Source: Nemopilema nomurai (taxonomy: Eukaryota; Cnidaria; Scyphozoa; Rhizostomeae; Rhizostomatidae). From it: a stretch of DNA of 64,000 nt. The position numbers and the translations under genes are program-made. Where the stretch lies: the NCBI GenBank assembly GCA_003864495.1, contig ML133460.1:746419-810418 (forward strand), given 5' to 3'. A model generated the notes under the pieces. That model was not told where the DNA came from and searched no databases. It saw only the letters and a program-made list of their open reading frames with translations. Below are positions 22,140 to 35,669 of this stretch, piece after piece. Positions within the stretch are counted from its first letter, which is position 1. Each line of letters opens with the position of its first letter.

Positions 22140-23917
22140 GTTTGAACGATTGCATTTAGCTTTTCGTTTCAAGAGCGTAATCCGCAATCAAGGTTTTAGG
22201 TAAAATTTTGAAGGTAAAATTCTCTGGGCAGAACTGAGTCACTCTGATTGTCTGACGAAATATATGATTTTCAGGCTGGACATTTTTGCTCTGATTTGCT
22301 TCTTTTTCAAATTCTTTTTCGGATAGATTAGATATCAGGTAAAATCTCTGATTTCGGCAATCATTCAATCAAAGCACTCATGTATTTGTAGTGTCAATTG
22401 CCTTGTTAGTTTGATATGCAAGTTGAAGTATTCTCGGATTCGAGTAATTTTTTATCTTCATATATGGCAAAAATGGATCATAGAAATGGAATCTACATGT
22501 TGAAATTAGTCTGTACCGAAAATTTCTGAGTGTTTGGACCGTCAGGCTGCGAATTAACCCATTCTAGTAATTTAGCTTTTCCTATACACTGAAAGGAATT
22601 TGCTGGTGCAGTGACGAAAATTTCACTGCAGCCGCAAATTGCGATCAAATCGCATTAAATGTCTAAATATCCAAAACAAAGTAACTCGCGACCGGTGGGT
22701 CCAAACAACATGAAGTTTTCAGTATAAACTAAGTTAAAGATCAGGATTTAAATTCTGATGCTAAATTTTGAGAAAGAGCCGTGGATGCCAAGATAAAAAA
22801 TTGACAACGCCAATTCGAATCGGAGAATTTATTCAATTTTTTCGATGTGAAATGATACCTTTTTTTGGGGGGGGGAGGGGAGGGGGGCTGACCCCACCTC
22901 GGCGGACGATGCCTCTCTGTCAAGCACCATAACTGGTAAAAAGGATTGCCCATGGTAGACAACGGTGAGTGACATCCTTGAACCAACGGAATAGAGAGGT
23001 ACGTTTGAAAAACAATCCAGATTAGATTGATCAATCTGGTTTCTTGCAAGGACTTAAAGGGTTGTGATGCCTACTCTACGCATAGTCACACGAATTCTAA
23101 AAAATGTTGTACCAAGGCCAAATCAGAAGGCAAAAGCGTTACGTCATCGACTAATTTAAGGTTTGAGACTTGAAAGTGGCTAAAGTGGATCTCCATGATT
23201 TTTTGAAGCTGCATTGGTACCAATCCAGTCGAGAATCTGATGCTTTTCTGTCAATGCCTGTGCATATGTCTGGTGCAACTTTGCACCAATTAAATGTTTG
23301 GCGCAAATTTTGGCCCCTTTTACATCATTTTGGCACATAAGCGTATATGAAAGGATTCCTTCATTTTTTCTTATTCTGGTAATATACTCTAAACGAGAAT
23401 TTTTTGATTGTAGCACTATCCTAATGTTAAAAGGGCGTTTTCCGCACATTGAAGCACGGGAAAGGTCTTAGCAAATGGAACCAGACTTATTCAGGCTCGC
23501 CTGTTTTTCACTTGGCCATTCTACGCGAGCCAAGTTCATATAGTTCGATCAAGAATTGGCTTGTATACTTTGTCATAGCAATAGAATTTGACTCATAAAG
23601 ACCAATTTCAGAAACAAATAGAAAAGCAAAATATTTTGACAGAAGTGGGTGCTTTTTCGGCTTCCCTTGAAGAATGATAAACAATAACTTTTCATCTTGT
23701 TGCATTCTCATGAGGGTTGGGGGACTCCTAAGATGATTGGGAAACAAAGCTGCATTTCTCCAAGGACCAAACAATGGAATTTGGATTTGTAAATATTCAA
23801 AGTTGAACTCTTCTGGCCTAAGCTACGGGAAGGTAATTATCAAATGGACTCTATCAAGTTACTCCAGGTTTCGATGCTGGATGTTGGTTAGTTGCATTGT
23901 TTTTAATACATTTTCAT
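22140..23917. other. Spacer between small gene b and the 3' end of gene C; no gene recognised
   Basis: Equivalent of 8605-10372. It holds a G-tract at 22867-22887 and the palindrome AGATTGATCAATCT. Minus-strand open frames at 22741-23049 and 23508-23774 are about 100 and 88 codons long. The second is open here and in unit 4 but shifted in units 1 and 3, has no splice support and lies just past the poly(A) signal of gene C, so I leave it uncalled. Confidence 0.55.
22867..22887 (+). repeat. Interrupted G-tract, G-quadruplex-capable (copy 2)
   Basis: A 21-base G-run with two A interruptions. The tract reads differently in each of the two spacer subtypes. Confidence 0.8.
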
Positions 23918-23923
23918 TTTATT
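23918..23923 (-). terminator. Candidate poly(A) signal of gene C
   Basis: AATAAA on the minus strand about 230 bp past the stop at 24151. Confidence 0.45.
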
Positions 23924-24150
23924 CGATGTGGAACGCCAAACTACCTCCCCCCTCCCCCGTCCATTTCAAGCTCGTTCACACGAGGTAAATCAAAAACCAA
24001 GAGGAATCCTCGTTTAATATTTAACATTTCACCTCATAAAATTGCTTGAAGGAACATACAAATAAGTAAACAGATATGCAATTCACTTTTAATGCACAAT
24101 ATAGAATTTACTTAGAGATTCGAAGTTGTTTATCTAATGTTGACTTTTGT

Positions 24151-27100
24151 TCAAAGGTCCGAATCTTCATTAGAGTTCTTTCCTGCACTTGCAGTTTTGT
24201 CTGATGCAGCCCCGCAATATTCACTCTTACATTCCGAATCTAATTCCTGTTGAGATTGAGGGATAAAAGATGTATCAGTTCCAACTCTAAGCATATTGTG
24301 GTAGTAATTAAAGGCATTTGATAGTAGGAACAACTTGAAGTAGAAACAATTAATTCCGTATGTAAATATTTCATATTTCTTCCCAGAAATAGTTAACGCA
24401 TGTGAAAGAATGAAGGAAACAATATATTTAGTCTTCTCTCCGAAACGGTGACTTAATAACAAACAGCCTTCTAGGAATAAAAAGTTAGTTTGTCTCTTCT
24501 CCATTAGGTCCTACTTGATATCGTGCTCTACTTTTACACGTATTTGATCAATTTTCAACAACAACAACCAACTGCAGACTTTGGGGCTATTCAAAAGTTA
24601 CGGCTTTTCCAAGCAACCCTCCCCCCATTTTTTTTATTACAAAGCAGAATCTTATTATAATATATTTACAAAGGAAGGATTTTCAAACGCCATCCATTTT
24701 TCATAATGTTTTAAGCAACAAAATCAAGTGCCAGCAAACAAAGATTCACTAACCTAGAATGGAGTCAAATCAGTGGACACTTACCTCGGAACCAGTGCAA
24801 GGCATTTGTCGCAGGCCATCTACGTAGCATTTCTTGACTTTTGACGACTTCAATCTTAAAATTACAATAATAGACATTTACATTGGCGGCCGTATTTTGA
24901 TCGATGAAATAATATCTGATTAATTTGAAGACTGTTTTAGTGACGCTACTGAAATGCACGCTACACCTGGCAAAACATGGGACATCAAGATTAGACTAAA
25001 TGACATCCTAAGGAACTTCTGTTCATTTTAGTACTCCTGGTAGAACGTCGTCAAAAAGGATCGTCAAAAAAGAGAAGGAGGCACAAAAGGTATGTTTACT
25101 TACGCCATGTCTAGTGATTGGATACTCTGACAAAATTGGTCATTTGCGTTCAGGCACTGCAGGTATAAAGCCTCGATCTGAAAGAGAATAATTAATGAAA
25201 ATATATGGTCTTGAAATCAGGATGCACCATATATAATTTTGCTTGCCTTCTAGTGGCTTTTCAAGGAGCCATACTTTAAGAAAAATCTAGCCAAATCTGT
25301 ATTAGTGGAGTGTTATAGTCGGGGCAAGGATAGGAATAAGGGTAGCATTCTATTAAAAGGCATAAATTTGCGAATTGTGAATACACACCTTTTTGTTTTC
25401 TGTAAGTAGACGTGTATTCTTGGTCATTAGCTCGGAAACCTGTAAAACACGATTAATAAATAAAGATAATACATATTTTGAAAGAAAAGTAGAGAGACGG
25501 AATCATCAAAAATAGAAGCATACTGCAATAATTTACAAATTTGTTTATAAAACTTTTTACTGTACCTGAAATTCTAGGCTTCGCCTTTTCCGATCTATAA
25601 GGTGGTGTTGAGATTCGAATCTTTGTATTGACATCTAACAAACAAATGCAGTAATATCTTTGAAAATTGGACAACGCGAAAACTATTTAATATTGTCTGC
25701 TAATCACAAAGGCTGTTCGATTGATGTTTCCAAGATGGTTTTCACGTTTCGTCTCAACTATTTCACATTTCATCCAAGAGACCTATTTCCGACAAGGAAG
25801 GTAACTGTTGTATAAGATTATCTGAAAAATATCATCAATTATTAAATGATCCCAATCGTAATGAAAGCCATTCCTTTGCACAAGCTCTGGTTCATGCTTT
25901 CATCAAAAAAGGTGAACAACCTTTGCCCTCTGACCACTGGTTAAAAGTTAACCCTTGCTTTGTTAAGAAATATATCTTGGACCATTTAAACACATTTAGT
26001 TTCGACTCATCTTTTATGACGGAAGGTTGGATCAAACTCTTCCATTAGAGTTTGGCAAGGTGCTGGCAAGTTACACAAACACGAAAGCTCGTTGTGTATT
26101 TATAACGAGCGAAGTCTACAGTAAATGTGGTTCCGTGATCTCTGCTGGCTTGGAGTGGCTACAAACCTTTGAACTGGAGCATTCCTCTCGTAGTTGGTCT
26201 CTTTCAGCCTTCAATTCCTTGTATTTAACTGTCAGTTTCTGATAATAAGAAACGATTTTTCTCTGAATTTTGCATGAATTTACATGAGTTAACCAACTTA
26301 CATGAGTATGTCTTTCAAGGTTATTAACTAACGTGGAATAATTCTATGAAGAAAGAATGAAATAACGCTAATATGCGCTCTGTAGTACATGCTTGCTTCC
26401 ACATTGATTAAGCATACTGGACCAAATGCAATAGTATCAAGTACTCAAAATATGAAGTTTTTCTAATGTTAATGAAATTTACTTGCAGTACAAAAAATTT
26501 TCTAGCCAACATCATCTCACCTTAAAGTCGTCAGCCTTTTCTTTTATATCTACAAAAAGGGAAATGTTAACCTTCTTTACACACAAAAAACAGTTGAATT
26601 TTGTTCCAAATTGATGTCATAAGGACAATATTATTATTTGCTTTAAAACCTGAACGGCTTCTCACCTGTTTCTTTTCTCTCTATCTCGTATTGTAATTGT
26701 GTGATGTGGCAAAAGCAGTGCTTGAGCTAAAATTGAAGCATACATTACGATCTTCAGAATGGTGAATCTATGTTTATCAGAGTGAAAGTAAAATTAGAAA
26801 ATATGTAGGTAAGATTCGATTATGTAAAGAGCCTAACGTTTCAATGCTATTTGCAGAAATATACTGCCATTTGATATTAATAGGACGCGAACCAAAATGG
26901 ACATCTTGCAAGAGGGAACAATTTCTAAATTAGTTGCCAACCTTTGCTTCATATTTGTTGTTTTCCGCGAGTTTCCATCTTGGGTCTTCTAGAGAAAAAG
27001 GTAGAACAACTTTGGTGACACTATTTAGAGAAGAATTTTATGTTCAGAATGTTGGAGGCGTCTGGACAGTATATTCTATATACATACATCACGATTTCAT

Positions 27101-30100
27101 ACTCTGACAGTAAGATAGAAAAGCTTGTTCAGTCAAAAAAGAGAAAAGAAAATTCAAGTAGCTGTCGATTGCAAGTGCTAGTGGGAATACCTTTTTGCTG
27201 GCCTTCATCCACTTCGTAGATCTAAAACAATGAAGTGAATAGACCATAATATCACGAGAGAGAACGGTAAAAAGAGAGAATGCTTCTAACAGTTCTAATA
27301 CTTAAAGTAATTTGTAAATAAAACGTCTCTTGACGAGGAATGAAGCCATTGAAGCTAGTTTGACGTAGATTAAATTTAAAATCGCACATGCGGTCTTGTT
27401 TTATTCGATACTCAAATGTAAACTTAAGCTATTAGAGATGAAAATAGGAGACGTTCTAGAATTGGATAATAGAAATATTTACCGCCAAATTTTTCTTGCA
27501 TTCAGCCAGCTCTAAAAAGATAGAAAAGAAATAAAGTTTGAGTTCAACGATTTTCAATATAAGATTGTTGAATCTGAAGAACCGCGAGCAGAGTTACAAA
27601 GTGATTGGAAAGTGATGGCAAGGAAAACACACCATTGCGAAGCTTGAACATTGCTTTTAGATTCATCTTGTGATTTTCATCAATCTGAAAGAAAATAATT
27701 GTTTCAAAAATAGAATAGTATTAAGTAACTGTTCAAACAAATGGAGAATAAAGAGACCACAATATTCTGCAAAAGCAGTCTTTGCTGAAATTACTGATAT
27801 TGATTTAAACATTTCATCTTTGTTTTCTAGAAACGACGATAGGCATTTGTAAAAGCAAACACTCGAATCATCTCATTATGTATGGTCTGATCTAAACAGG
27901 CCTTCTTGTTATTTGGCAACAATTGCTGACAACCAAAGTCAATAGGCGATGCTTACCATTTCAAGTTCTGATCTTACTGAATCATTCTCTCTCGCAGCTT
28001 CTTTCAAATTCGCTTCGTGCTCAAACCTTTCTATTGCGAGTTGCTTCTCTAGGCTGTTGCACTTCTGAAGCAACTGTTTCTTCTCCATAGAGAGAAGATT
28101 CACTGCAGCATCGTAGTCTTCCAATTTGCAACACGTATCACTATACTGTTGCTGGCAAACCACAATTTCTGACTTTGAACGGCTATACTGTCTTTCTGTG
28201 TCACTCAAATTCGTTTTCAATGTTGTATTTTCTTCTCTCAGTTCCTCCCTCTTCTCTGCTATCTCGCCAATGCTACCCAAACACGACTTCAAATGGTCTG
28301 TTTGAAGTGACAGGTCTGCTTTTTGTAGGCTCAAACCTGAAATTGTTTCCCGTTGTTTTTTGGAAATCTCTTCACTCAACTTGTATTTATCCTCAAGCTG
28401 ACCATATTTGTTTTGGGTGTCTGAAAGCTCTTTGCTCAAACTTTCCTCTCGACATGTGCCTCTAGATATTTGAACTCTTCATTCTCCAGGCACTCTTTCA
28501 GCTCAACTATGGATTCACTGAGTTGTGTAGCTTTCTTCTCCTTTTCCTTAATCTTTGACGTAGCCAGTGCAAGTTCAGTCTGCAGTTTTACAATGTTATC
28601 ACAACTAGCTTCGTGTTGGCTTGCAGAATTTTCAAGTTTGATTACTTTTTCCAGCAAGCCCTCGTTCTCTTTTTCGAGCAAGCCTAGCACCACCTCGTAT
28701 TCGCTGTTCTTTCCTCCCAGTACAGCTGCATCAGTGCGCAACATCTCATTTGTTATCATCAATTCACTATTCTTAGAAGCCATTGAATCCATCTGGCTCT
28801 CCTTTTCGATCTGCAATGGAGATTTCTTCGCAAACCACTTCGGTCGGTGGACAACTTTTGCAGCCTTGTCTTTAGCTCCGCATTTTCTCGCTCAGTAAGA
28901 GCTAACTTACGCAGCCTGTTTTCCTGTTCATTGCTCCTCAGCAATGCTGCATCGTATTTGCTTTGAAGATTTCTAAATTCTGCCTTCTGGGCTGTTACAT
29001 TGTCTAGAATGCGCTGATGCTGATGAAAGAAGTTGCGAATTTGCTCCTCTGCCATCTTAGCCCAATTCCCTATCTTCATTTGGGAGGTATCCTTTTTGAT
29101 CGGGAGATGTTGGTTGATTCCTTCCTCCATGAAACTTTCTGCCCAAGACCTCAACTCAAGGATTTTGGAGTTTACTAGATCTACAACATCCTTCCAATTG
29201 TCTTTTTTTCCTGCAAATACAATTAAGGGCACCCTTGAACACTGGATACTTTGCTTTTTTTTACAAAAAGAAGCAAGTAAGTCTGCCTAACATGTAATCC
29301 TAGATGTCAAGAGAATCAATTTCTCAGCCGGAAAAATCTCTAAACCAACTGATATATGCCGCAAGAATAATTCGAGTGTTTCAATTACAAGGCAAGTACT
29401 TAGCTAGGACGGGAGAATCCTTTTTCAGCTTCGTCAGTGATCAAAATTTAGAAAATGTACGTCCTTAACATAGATGTAATCGGTGGCGTAATGTGGTTAA
29501 AAAAGCAAGTGATTAAAGCAAGAAATATCGAAAATTCTTCTTGGAATGGAAACAACTCAATGCTAGCGTCTGAAACTGTTTCATAAATGGCAGTATCCTG
29601 ACCTGATCCAGTCGAGGGGCTCTCATTGCTATCTACAGACGGAGGAATGCGTGAAAAACCATCTGTGACAACATTCAGCATTGTTGACATGACTGGGGTA
29701 GGGGTGTTATTGTCGACGGGTGCTGATGGTTGGCTGGAAGGGAGATCTTCCTGTTGCTGCTCAGAGACGGCGGTCTCCAATGTTGCAGATGATGGGGATC
29801 TGAAAGACAAAGTTACGATTAGAATCGAAATATAAAACTGATTTCAATTTATTTATTAAAGGAAGTACAATTCACGGGCTAATCCAGAAGTTTAAGCAAG
29901 CATCTTACCAACAGGACTGTCTTCCAAGGTCTTAGGCATTCATCAGAGCCATTTGATTGGCAGTCTTGGCTGACGATGCTGGGATGACTGAATTCGATTG
30001 AACATCATTCAGCATTGTTGACATGACTGGGGTAGGGGTGTCACTGTGATGGTTGGCTGGAAGGGAGATCTTCCTGTTGCTGCTCAGAGACGGCGGTCTC

Positions 30101-33100
30101 CAATGTTGCAGATGATGGGGGATCTGAAAAGACAAAGTTACGATTAGATAATCGAAATATAAATGATATTCTCTTTATTTATTAAAGGAAGACAATTCGG
30201 GCTAACCAGAAGTTTAAGCAAGCATCTTACCAACAGGACTGTCTTCCAAGGTCTTGGGTTCATTCATCAGAGCCATTTGATTGGCAGTCTTGGCTCACGA
30301 TGCTAGAAGGGATGACTGAATCATCGTTGAAACATCATTCAGCATTGTTGACATGACTGGGGTAGGGGTGTCACTGTCAACAGAAGCTGATGGTTGGCTG
30401 GAAGGGAGATCTTCCTGTTGCTGCTCAGAGACGGCGGTCTCCAATGTTGCAGATGATGGGGGATCTGAAAGGACAAAGTTACGATTAGATAGTCGAAATA
30501 TGAACTGATTTCAATTTATTTATTAAAGGAACGACAATTCATGGGCTATCCAGAAGTTTAAGCAAGCATCTTACCAACAGGACTGTCTTCCAAGGTCTTG
30601 AGGCATTCATCAGAGCCATTTGATTGGCTCTTGGCTCACGATGCTAGAAGGGATGACTGAATCATCGGTTGAAACATCATTCAGCATTGTTGACATGACT
30701 GGGGTAGGGGTGTCACTGTCACAGAAGCTGATGGTTGGCTGGAAGGGAGATCTTCCTGTTGTTGCTCAGAGACGGCGGTCTCCAATGTTGCAGATGATGG
30801 GGGATCTGAAAGGACAAAGTTACGATTAGATCAAAATGGAATTTGAGGCCTGTTTTAAAACAACGCAAAATGTGATATACTAGATATAAGAAAACAAGTA
30901 AACTCACCAACAGGTTTGTCTTCCATCGTTGTGATTTTTGCATCTGAGCCAAGAGATTGAGACTCTTGAAGCGATGTTCATTGACGGATAAATTAGTTGG
31001 TGATGGGGGCAGTTCTAAGCAAGGGACTATGATGTCAAGGGAAGATGATGGTTCTTCAGTCTCGCTCTGCTGTTCCGAGATGGTGGTCTCCTCGGCTGTT
31101 GATGGGGGATCTACAAATTGAAAAGAGGTTTAATAAATTCGAATTGCTCTAGTAATTTTTTTCTAAACAATGACTAACTTGATGTTCTATCAGAATAACA
31201 AAAGAGAGAGGGAGGGCAGTTTTCCCGTATGTTCAACGTCAAAGAAGTTAATATCACCTGTATAGCCATCACTGAGGATAAATGATTCTCTCCAAATGCT
31301 CACACTGTTTATATTCGGTGCATTCCATTCGAATCACCGTTGGGCCATGTTTGTCTTTTCTGGGTACGTGTGTACGTTAGAATTTTGATTATTTTGAATT
31401 AGGCTGAGGTTTTAATGTTTTAGAACAGATAAGAGTACTTGCATTGTTGTTAAAAGCAACAAAAACATACTTCTTCTTCTTAAGGTTGCTGAAAATTGGT
31501 TTTGATTTTTATATGCATCCGTATTTGTGTAGAATAACTTCCCTTATAAAGCAATTATTTCGCCTACCGATCGAGATTCTGCATTTCGACATATTCCGGA
31601 GATGTAACGCTTGATGCAGTGTTTAACTGATTGCCAGTTGAAAGCTCGTTCGTAGAGGAAAGCACTTCCAATCCTGAGTCCACCGAACTCTCAATCATAG
31701 AGATATTCTTCCTTTACTGATTTTGACTCAACCTCGATCGAGCGTGAACTGCACATCTTGGGAAACCGTTGAATAGTATTTGTGGTTTGCAATCCTGAAA
31801 CAAACTTTCCAATTACTCGTTGCTCTATTTTCTGCTCTAGTATTTGTTGGATATTATCAATGCAAGATTAGCATTATTATCAGCAAGAAGACAGCTATTA
31901 ATTTATAAAAGACCTTGATTATCAAACCTTCTCGATTTCATTTCGGCTGTTTCTCATGGTCAAGCCTGAATTCTTTCACATCACATGTACCCTGAAATGA
32001 AATTTGGCTTTCTTAAAGAACAATGAATAAAGTGCTCTCAAATATCTGCTTAAGTGACATCTTCCTTTGCAATGACTATTATTGTTTTATACTCTTTACT
32101 ACTTGTATAAAAAATCCTTCGCTGTCCTTTAGCAATGCACAAATCGTCATAGATTTGTCTTTTTAGTGGCAAAGAAAGCAGAGTTAAAAACATGGGTTAC
32201 GTCCTACTCTCTAGGCTGCGTTATAGAAGTCTTGAAGACATGTGCCTGAGAGATGATGCTAATCTTATAGATAGATGGTGATTGATTACCGATGGTGACC
32301 ATATCTGATTGCTTCTTCTTCTGCCAGACTGCTGCAATGACTCCGAAGATGAGATGTTGCATTGTTCTTCAATAAAATCTCCACGCATTCTTCCTGACCT
32401 TTGGCGCAGGCCAAAAGCAGTGCGGTTCTGTTGCAACGACAATAATGGCGTAATAAATACTGTATATCTATTCTAGGTTTATGATAAAAGAATCCAAAAT
32501 TTTGTGTAACATAAAGAGTTAAAACTTAAAGACAATTTCCAGGATTGTATATGGATACATTATATCGCAACTTCAATTCAATATTGCAGGATGAAAGAAA
32601 ATTCTATATAGAATTTGCTTTGGACATTTTTTTGTATAGTCACATAATAGTGCTTTTTAGTTCAATGATATTATGATTGGTGTTTCAAACTAATGAGAAA
32701 TAAAAGTGTTTTCCAAGATTGCATGCATGATTTTTCAGCTTTTCTCTATAACCTGCCATTTTAATGAAGGCTATCAAAGTCGACTAACCTTCCGCTGTAC
32801 TCCTTAAGATCTGCTTTGGCACCGTTTTCCAATAGCAATAGAACGACCATTGGTAGGTGGGAATAAACTGCCTGATGCAAGGGGGTCGATAGTACCTTTG
32901 GAAAACAGAATGCAAGCAGCCACACGTAAATGATGTACAAATTAGAAATGTTCTAGCATTAACGAATTATCTATATCTAAACGTGTTATTTTACTTTTAG
33001 AAGAAATGTTGTTAGTCCGAGAGAATTTTGAATTTTGGAGGATGAGTTGCCCAATCTATATCACAACACATTAATATGTCGCTGAATTTAGTATAGATTT

Positions 33101-34092
33101 GTTTGACCAATGAAGTTCGTCCATCATTACTAAGTTCAATCCTCTTTGTTTATCAATTTAAAAAAAATCGAAATATTGTTGAAAGAGTTTTGCTCACCAT
33201 GTCAGTGGCGTCGACATTGACGTTCGCTTCCTTGACAAGGAACTCGACGATGGCAATCCTTCTCTTGGAAATTGCAAAGTGCAGCGGTGTTATTCCACGT
33301 TTGTCTGCCTTGTCAAAATCTAGCTCCTTGGCATGTAGAATTTTGACAAGCGCCAGATGATCATTTCCGATAGCCTGGTATAGAACGGTTCAATGTCAAT
33401 TCAATGTCAACACAGCAAAGATGCGTGACCTTCTTTTGGCTTGCTTCTCTTTAAAAAGCGACACTAAATGTCAGTCAAAATGCCTGATTTTGTCAATATC
33501 TAGCTGACTTACCATAAAAACGGGACTTCTGCCAACTTTGTCCTCTAAAATTTTGCCATTGAATTGAAAATAGTCTGCACTGCCTCTAAGCTTCCTGCGA
33601 GGCAGCCATAATGAAGGGCAGTTCTACGAGATGATCGTGGGAATTCTTAACTAATGAAATTTATAAAAATAGAGAGATTATTGATATGATAAACCAGTTG
33701 TGTGAAAAGAGGAATAAGGTATAAATAAGCAAAACAGAGACATTATGGTCGATAAGCAAAAAACTTTATTATCATTATAATGTGTATTTAAATACCAATC
33801 GTTTAGCTATGTATTAAAATTTACTTTTAAAAAATATTACTTTTAAAGGCAAATTTTAAGACATCCAAGGCGCTGTGGCAATTTGTTTCATTTTATTGGC
33901 GGTCTAAATGGAGGAAACTCACCTTCCTTTACCGTCCTTCTTGTCAACATCAGTTTGCCTTTTACTCAAAAGGCGAACCAGCTTTTCCACCTTATTTTTA
34001 TATGCTCTACGATGTAGAGATGGCAAGCTCCACAAGTTCAATCCATCCGGATTAGTGCTCGCTGTGGAGCGATGCAATAACTTTGAAAACAT
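24151..34092 (-). CDS. Gene C: ankyrin-repeat/coiled-coil protein, complete span
   Basis: Exons 5'->3': 33923-34092, 33513-33623, 33198-33374, 32789-32871, 32290-32427, 31928-31991, 31568-31794, 30908-31110, array 30575-30805, 30231-30464 and 29909-30123, variant 29603-29799, coiled coil 27957-29210, then 27633-27684, 27483-27511, 27191-27221, 26942-26988, 26666-26726, 26521-26549, 26167-26238, 25566-25634, 25389-25439, 25104-25177, 24785-24854 and 24151-24246. This is the only copy whose exon 4 has the in-frame length (83 nt), restoring the fourth ankyrin repeat (SHLPMVVLLLLENGAKADL). Exons 2, 6, 7, 8 and the coiled-coil exon carry indels instead. The last eight exons (26521 downward) have exactly the lengths seen in all other copies. 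Confidence 0.82.
25725..26048 (+). other. ATG-less 107-codon open frame, antisense inside an intron of gene C
   Basis: Second copy of the frame at 12180-12503. It starts after a TGA, ends with TAG and is open throughout. It lies in the intron between 26167-26238 and 25566-25634. The family is not recognised. Confidence 0.45.
27957..29210 (-). CDS. Gene C coiled-coil exon, two one-base deletions
   Basis: 1254 nt against 1256 in the intact copies. One base is lost near 28444 (CTTTCCTCTC for CTTTCTCTCTC) and one near 28815 (CTGCAATGG for CTGCAAGTGG), which splits the frame into three overlapping pieces. Elsewhere the heptad pattern and residues match genes D and E, with substitutions such as TDHLKSCLGSIGEIAEKREE for the usual IDHLKSRLGSIGEIAEKSEE. 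Confidence 0.85.
29603..31110 (-). repeat. Gene C exon array: 3 canonical repeat exons, mixed intron subtypes
   Basis: Canonical exons are 30575-30805, 30231-30464 and 29909-30123. The diverged first copy is 30908-31110 and the variant last copy is 29603-29799. The 30231 exon has the full 234 nt length, but not without compensating indels. Introns here mix subtype A and subtype B features, so this array records exchange between the two. In the diverged exon about 19 bases are missing relative to 44481-44702. Confidence 0.88.
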
Positions 34093-34442
34093 GCTTCCGC
34101 TTCGTATCTCGGAAAAACTAGTAAGGGCTACCAGTGTGATTGCAATTTGGTGAGATTGGCAATTGTCTTATGACGTCACATGAAGTATGATTTAAGCAAT
34201 TACTTCTAGCAAGAAAGAAAAAGGCCTGGGGCTTAGTGTTTTCGCCAATATATTTGGAATTCATTATCAATAAACAAACTTATAAGATGATCTCAAATTC
34301 AGTTGATACGAATCTGAAGCTGGTCCATTTTTTCAGCGGAATCGGATTTTTTTTTCAGCGGACAATGAATAAAATGATGCGGCTTTTACAAGATCCATAG
34401 TTTGACGTCACAAACTCAGCGTGTCTGCGTGGCAGCAAAAGC
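34093..34442. promoter_or_regulatory. Bidirectional promoter between gene C and small gene c, two CRE palindromes
   Basis: TGACGTCA lies at 34171-34178 and 34403-34410 between the divergent ATGs at 34092 and 34443. It is almost identical to the promoter of unit 1. Confidence 0.7.
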
Positions 34443-35072
34443 ATGGTAGCTGCGAGCTTGTTCTCTGTCGTAATAATGCAAAAGACGAGGGTGTCTCTGA
34501 TGTCAGAATACGTTGCTAGATTTGACAGGAAAGCGGAAAAAGGTAAGTCATCTTATCATTTTTGTGTGCTCCAAAATCTTGATATCAAAATAACAACATG
34601 GATGCCAATTTGTTTATATTTTCTTTAACGAATGCAAACTTATTCAAACCCAATCATTATCACTGCTTCCTCTCTTCAAGGAAAACGATTTTACGAAATG
34701 AAATCATCAGTCTTCCGCTTTTGAAGTTTAAAGCGTAAGTTGCATAAATTTTGGCCTACTTATGTGATCAAATTGCCAGGATTTAATTTATGCTTATAGA
34801 TGGCGCCAGTAAATGATAAAGAATATGCGTACAAACAAAATTGTGCTGTTGTGAGCTTCTTCCGTTAAAACTATCGGAAATGAGGTGAAAATTAATTTCA
34901 AGGAGGTTTCAAAAGCATTCGAATGGACCAGTAATAAGAGAACATTGAGAGATCGCCATTTATTAGAAAAGGAGGTTTCAGTTTCTGATCTTTTCAGTGA
35001 TCGGAAAGTTGATAAACCATGGTTTTTGAAAAGCTTCTCTCGTGTTTCCGTCACTCTACCATGGAGAGTTAA
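34443..35072 (+). pseudogene. Small gene c, copy with the same frameshifts as small gene a
   Basis: Exons 34443-34542, 34681-34734 and 34903-35072. I saw no sequence difference from small gene a, so it carries the same one-base shortening of exon 2 and two-base shortening of exon 3. It therefore does not encode the full product seen at 20905-21538. Because a and c lie inside a long near-identical block, they may be one locus represented twice. Confidence 0.5.
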
Positions 35073-35230
35073 CAATGGGCTCTTTGGTGACGTTTTATGA
35101 CAGACGATTGGAGGTACGAAGGTCTTTTGCTACGCCACAGTATAAAGTTGCCATGAATCATGTAGCGCACAAGTTCAGATTTCGTCAGTAACTACGATTA
35201 ACCGTTATCCGTTCGCACATCAACCCCACC

Positions 35231-35669
35231 CAGGGGCGGATCCAGCGTTTGATTTTGGGAGGGCCTTCAAAGAAAGAAAAGGGGGGCTGGAGAAGTCTTC
35301 GTAAACACGCCCTTCAAAAACTTAAAGAACGTTGGTAACGTCTTTTTTCTACCAAAAAACTTCATAACAACCTTAGCTTTCTTTTTCAGAGCACTAGAAT
35401 ATTAGAAAAATTCATTATTGTGGCAATCATTCAAACGAAATAAAAAAATTATCATATTGGCAGGATGTCACAATGCAAGTGACAACTGTACCATTTGTTG
35501 GTAGTCGCGGTCAATTTTGAGCGTAAGATTATTCTTAAATTTAGGCTTAAAAGTTAGTATCTAATCGAAAAATCACGGTCCTTTGAAAATTCAGCCCCCT
35601 TAAAGTGAAATGGATTGATGTCCTTGCAAGAGGGCTCTGGCCCCAAGCCCCACGTATTCCGCGCTTATG
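35231..35669. mobile_element. Probable hAT-type non-autonomous DNA element (copy 3)
   Basis: Same as 8166-8604, with no difference noticed. It starts CAGGGGCGGATCCAG and ends GCGCTTATG. Confidence 0.45.

Noticed and set aside
22741..23049. 102-codon minus-strand frame with a Pro-rich stretch
   Set aside because: The Pro-run is just the complement of the G-tract and its frame depends on the G-tract length, which varies between units.
23508..23774. 88-codon minus-strand frame as a gene
   Set aside because: It is open in units 2 and 4 but shifted in units 1 and 3, lies just past the poly(A) signal of gene C and has no splice or promoter evidence.
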